Origin: Desulfovibrio sp.
GTDB lineage: Bacteria > Desulfobacterota > Desulfovibrionia > Desulfovibrionales > Desulfovibrionaceae
Assembly: GCA_031270875.1 (NCBI GenBank)
Contig: JAISXC010000262.1
Coordinates: 1 to 6,787 of the forward strand
Direction of reading: 5' to 3'
Length of the DNA stretch: 6,787 nt
Positions 5,211 through 6,787 of the stretch are shown here, piece by piece; position 1 is the first letter of the stretch; each line of letters begins with the position of its first letter. Made by a program: the position numbers and the translations under genes. Below the pieces are notes generated by a model. That model did not search any database. It had not been told where the DNA came from and worked only from the letters and a program-made list of their open reading frames with translations.

Positions 5211-6787
5211 GGGGCGCCGGGATGAAACCGCCGCCGCAGGCGGGCCAGAAGTTTGCGCCGCCATGTGGGGATTGTCCGGACAACCTCGAAGCCGTCCTCG
5301 CGCAGCATGTTTTCCAGGTTGAGCATGTGCGCCGTGCCCACAAAAACGGCCGCGCGTCCCTGTTCTATCCAGGGGAGCATCCGCTCGCGGAAGCGCTGAT
5401 CGCGCGCTCCGATAACGGCGCCGGTGCGGGTGGGAAATTCCGTGCCGGTGTCGAGCAGGCGTTTGAGATCGCCGTCAAGATACGCGGCGCGGCTTTGTTT
5501 CATACGGCGCGTCCAGTCTTCAGGGTTTTTGAGAAAACGGAGTATCCTGTCCAGGGGCACGCTTTCAAGGGAGGCGATCTGTTCATCGACGCTTTCCATG
5601 CCGACAACGTGCTTCCCCATCCCGCGGGCGATTTCCCAGGCCTCCAGATCAACGGACTGCTTCCATCCGTGGCGTTCCAGAAAAGCGTAGTACAGGGTGA
5701 AAAAAACGGACCACGGCCGGTGGCGGGCGAGAATTTCGCGCACGTCGGCGGGATTGGGGGCGGCAGTGTTGAGCAGGGAGGCGATTTTTCCCCGCGGGCC
5801 TTGCACCACACGTTCAAGGCGGAGTATGTCCTCTTCTTTCAGAAGATCGAGCAGGCGCGGCGTGCTGGCGTCTCGCGTTTTTCCGTGCCTGTCGAAGGCG
5901 GCCAGGCTTGCCGCGTCAAGCGGGCCTTCAAATATGACGGCATCCACTCCGGAAAAAAGCTTTTGCAAGGCGGAAGCGAAAGAGTAACAAAAGGCATGGG
6001 CCGTGCCGCCGATCCAGGAAGTTTTTCCGTTTTTCCGCAATTCCCAGAGCATGGCATAAGGGCGCTGTTCAGGCGGAAGCCTTTTGCCGAACAAAGACAT
6101 GCCTTCTCCCTCTTCCCGCGGCTGCAGCAGAGAGGAAAACACGACGTCGCGCAACGCGCTTTTCCGGTTGCGAAATCCGGCCCCTCCGGCGTCCCTTATG
6201 GCGCCGGCCGGAAAGGAAGCCGCCTCGTAGGGGATTTCCGGCGCGCCTCCCCATTTTTTCTTGAAGCGCCGGATGCCGTCGTTCACGCCAAGGCCGAGAT
6301 GGAGGAATTTTTTTCCTTCTTCCCTTGCCTTCTCCAGCATGACGGCAAAAAGCGCGTCGCCCGCGTGCGGAACACAGGCGGTTCCGGCACGGGCGCCGAT
6401 GAGATAGGTGCAGAAATTCGCCGGCGCAAAATCCAGGACCAGACAGGCGGCAAGGCCGCCATCCGCGTTCCGGGCGTTGAGAAGGCGGATGTCGCTTCCC
6501 GGCGCGCCCAGCGCGAAAGGTATTCTGGCAAAAAGTTCCCGCGCCTGGGGCTTGAGAGCCCTGCCGCGGAGAAATTCCGCCCACAGCTTGCGGTGGGCCG
6601 CGGTGAATTCCCGTCCTTCCTCAATGCGCAGGCGTTCGCTCGCTTTTCTGACGCAGTTGCGCAGGCGTCCGGGAACGGGGCTGTCCGCGTCCAGAAGGTA
6701 GTAGGCGTCGCTTTCGGTGCGGTACGGGGCAAGAGATGCCGGCAGGCGCGGGGCGACGGCCCAGCAGTCGCTGGCCCCGTATTCCCG
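5207..6787 (-). CDS. Acyltransferase-like (GNAT/FemAB-like) + TraB/GumN (Tiki-type) fusion protein, N-terminus outside window
   Basis: The minus-strand frame is open from the window edge (6787) to TGA at 5207, giving 526 residues without a stop; the true start lies outside. Residues 1-183 as visible match residues about 77-255 of the downstream radical SAM fusion, including LGLGVN (164-169) and FKKKW (175-179). After a linker, residues about 245-505 form a TraB/GumN/PrgY-type domain: WIGGTAH (GxxH ending at H264), VIFEGP (E287), GMESVDEQIASLES (396-409) and FVGTAHMLN (second GxxH ending at H487). In the related Tiki proteins these two GxxH motifs and the Glu are part of a metal-dependent protease site, and PrgY/TraB limit peptide pheromone activity in enterococci. 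Protease activity here is inferred. The last 20 residues are strongly basic (RRKLLARLRRRF). No signal peptide can be judged. An internal ATG at 6100 with a good ribosome binding site could yield a 297-residue TraB-only product. Confidence 0.8.
   Translation of the reverse strand, partial: REYGASDCWAVAPRLPASLAPYRTESDAYYLLDADSPVPGRLRNCVRKASERLRIEEGREFTAAHRKLWAEFLRGRALKPQARELFARIPFALGAPGSDIRLLNARNADGGLAACLVLDFAPANFCTYLIGARAGTACVPHAGDALFAVMLEKAREEGKKFLHLGLGVNDGIRRFKKKWGGAPEIPYEAASFPAGAIRDAGGAGFRNRKSALRDVVFSSLLQPREEGEGMSLFGKRLPPEQRPYAMLWELRKNGKTSWIGGTAHAFCYSFASALQKLFSGVDAVIFEGPLDAASLAAFDRHGKTRDASTPRLLDLLKEEDILRLERVVQGPRGKIASLLNTAAPNPADVREILARHRPWSVFFTLYYAFLERHGWKQSVDLEAWEIARGMGKHVVGMESVDEQIASLESVPLDRILRFLKNPEDWTRRMKQSRAAYLDGDLKRLLDTGTEFPTRTGAVIGARDQRFRERMLPWIEQGRAAVFVGTAHMLNLENMLREDGFEVVRTIPTWRRKLLARLRRRFHPGAP
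6106..6112 (-). promoter_or_regulatory. Shine-Dalgarno-like sequence before an internal in-frame ATG (6100)
   Basis: On the minus strand GAGGGAG lies five bases before an in-frame ATG at 6100-6098, at the boundary between the acyltransferase-like and TraB domains. Initiation here would give a stand-alone 297-residue TraB/GumN protein starting MSLFGKRLPPEQ. The purine-rich stretch also simply encodes Arg-Glu-Glu-Gly-Glu-Gly in the linker, so it may be a by-product of codon content. Confidence 0.35.

Overview
This is a GC-rich, tightly packed bacterial segment. Gene content and style (an ahcY C-terminus followed by rnhA, a LapG-like protease, a Gate-domain membrane protein, 4-bp GTGA stop/start overlaps) suggest a Desulfovibrionaceae-type sulfate reducer or a close relative. 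That assignment rests on recognition of families and composition, not on a database search.

Left part (1-2695, plus strand): five co-directional genes that read like one operon or two coupled ones. They are the 3' end of S-adenosylhomocysteinase (ahcY), ribonuclease HI (rnhA), a periplasmic LapG-type cysteine protease (overlapping rnhA by 4 bp), a two-halved Gate/nucleoside-recognition membrane protein, and a small MoaD/ThiS-like beta-grasp protein. The last two genes begin with the same 14-nt string across their start codons. A short palindrome follows the last stop, where the convergent minus-strand genes end.

Middle (2719-3286, minus strand): a decayed sodium:solute symporter (SSS family) gene. 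Its N-terminus, one central block and its C-terminus survive in order, but two large internal segments are missing and a frameshift separates the blocks.

Right part (3339-6787, minus strand): the most unusual region. Two adjacent fusion genes overlap by 4 bp (GTGA). The upstream one, cut by the window edge, joins an acyltransferase-like (GNAT/FemAB-like) domain to a TraB/GumN/Tiki-type domain with both GxxH motifs and the conserved Glu. The downstream one joins a homologous acyltransferase-like domain to a radical SAM domain with a four-cysteine SPASM-type C-terminus. The shared N-terminal domain, the tight coupling and the two different C-terminal modules suggest a two-protein modification system of unknown substrate. 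A strong Shine-Dalgarno-like sequence inside the TraB fusion could also allow separate production of the TraB part. No precursor peptide was recognised in the window. No tRNA, rRNA, CRISPR array, insertion sequence or attachment site was seen.
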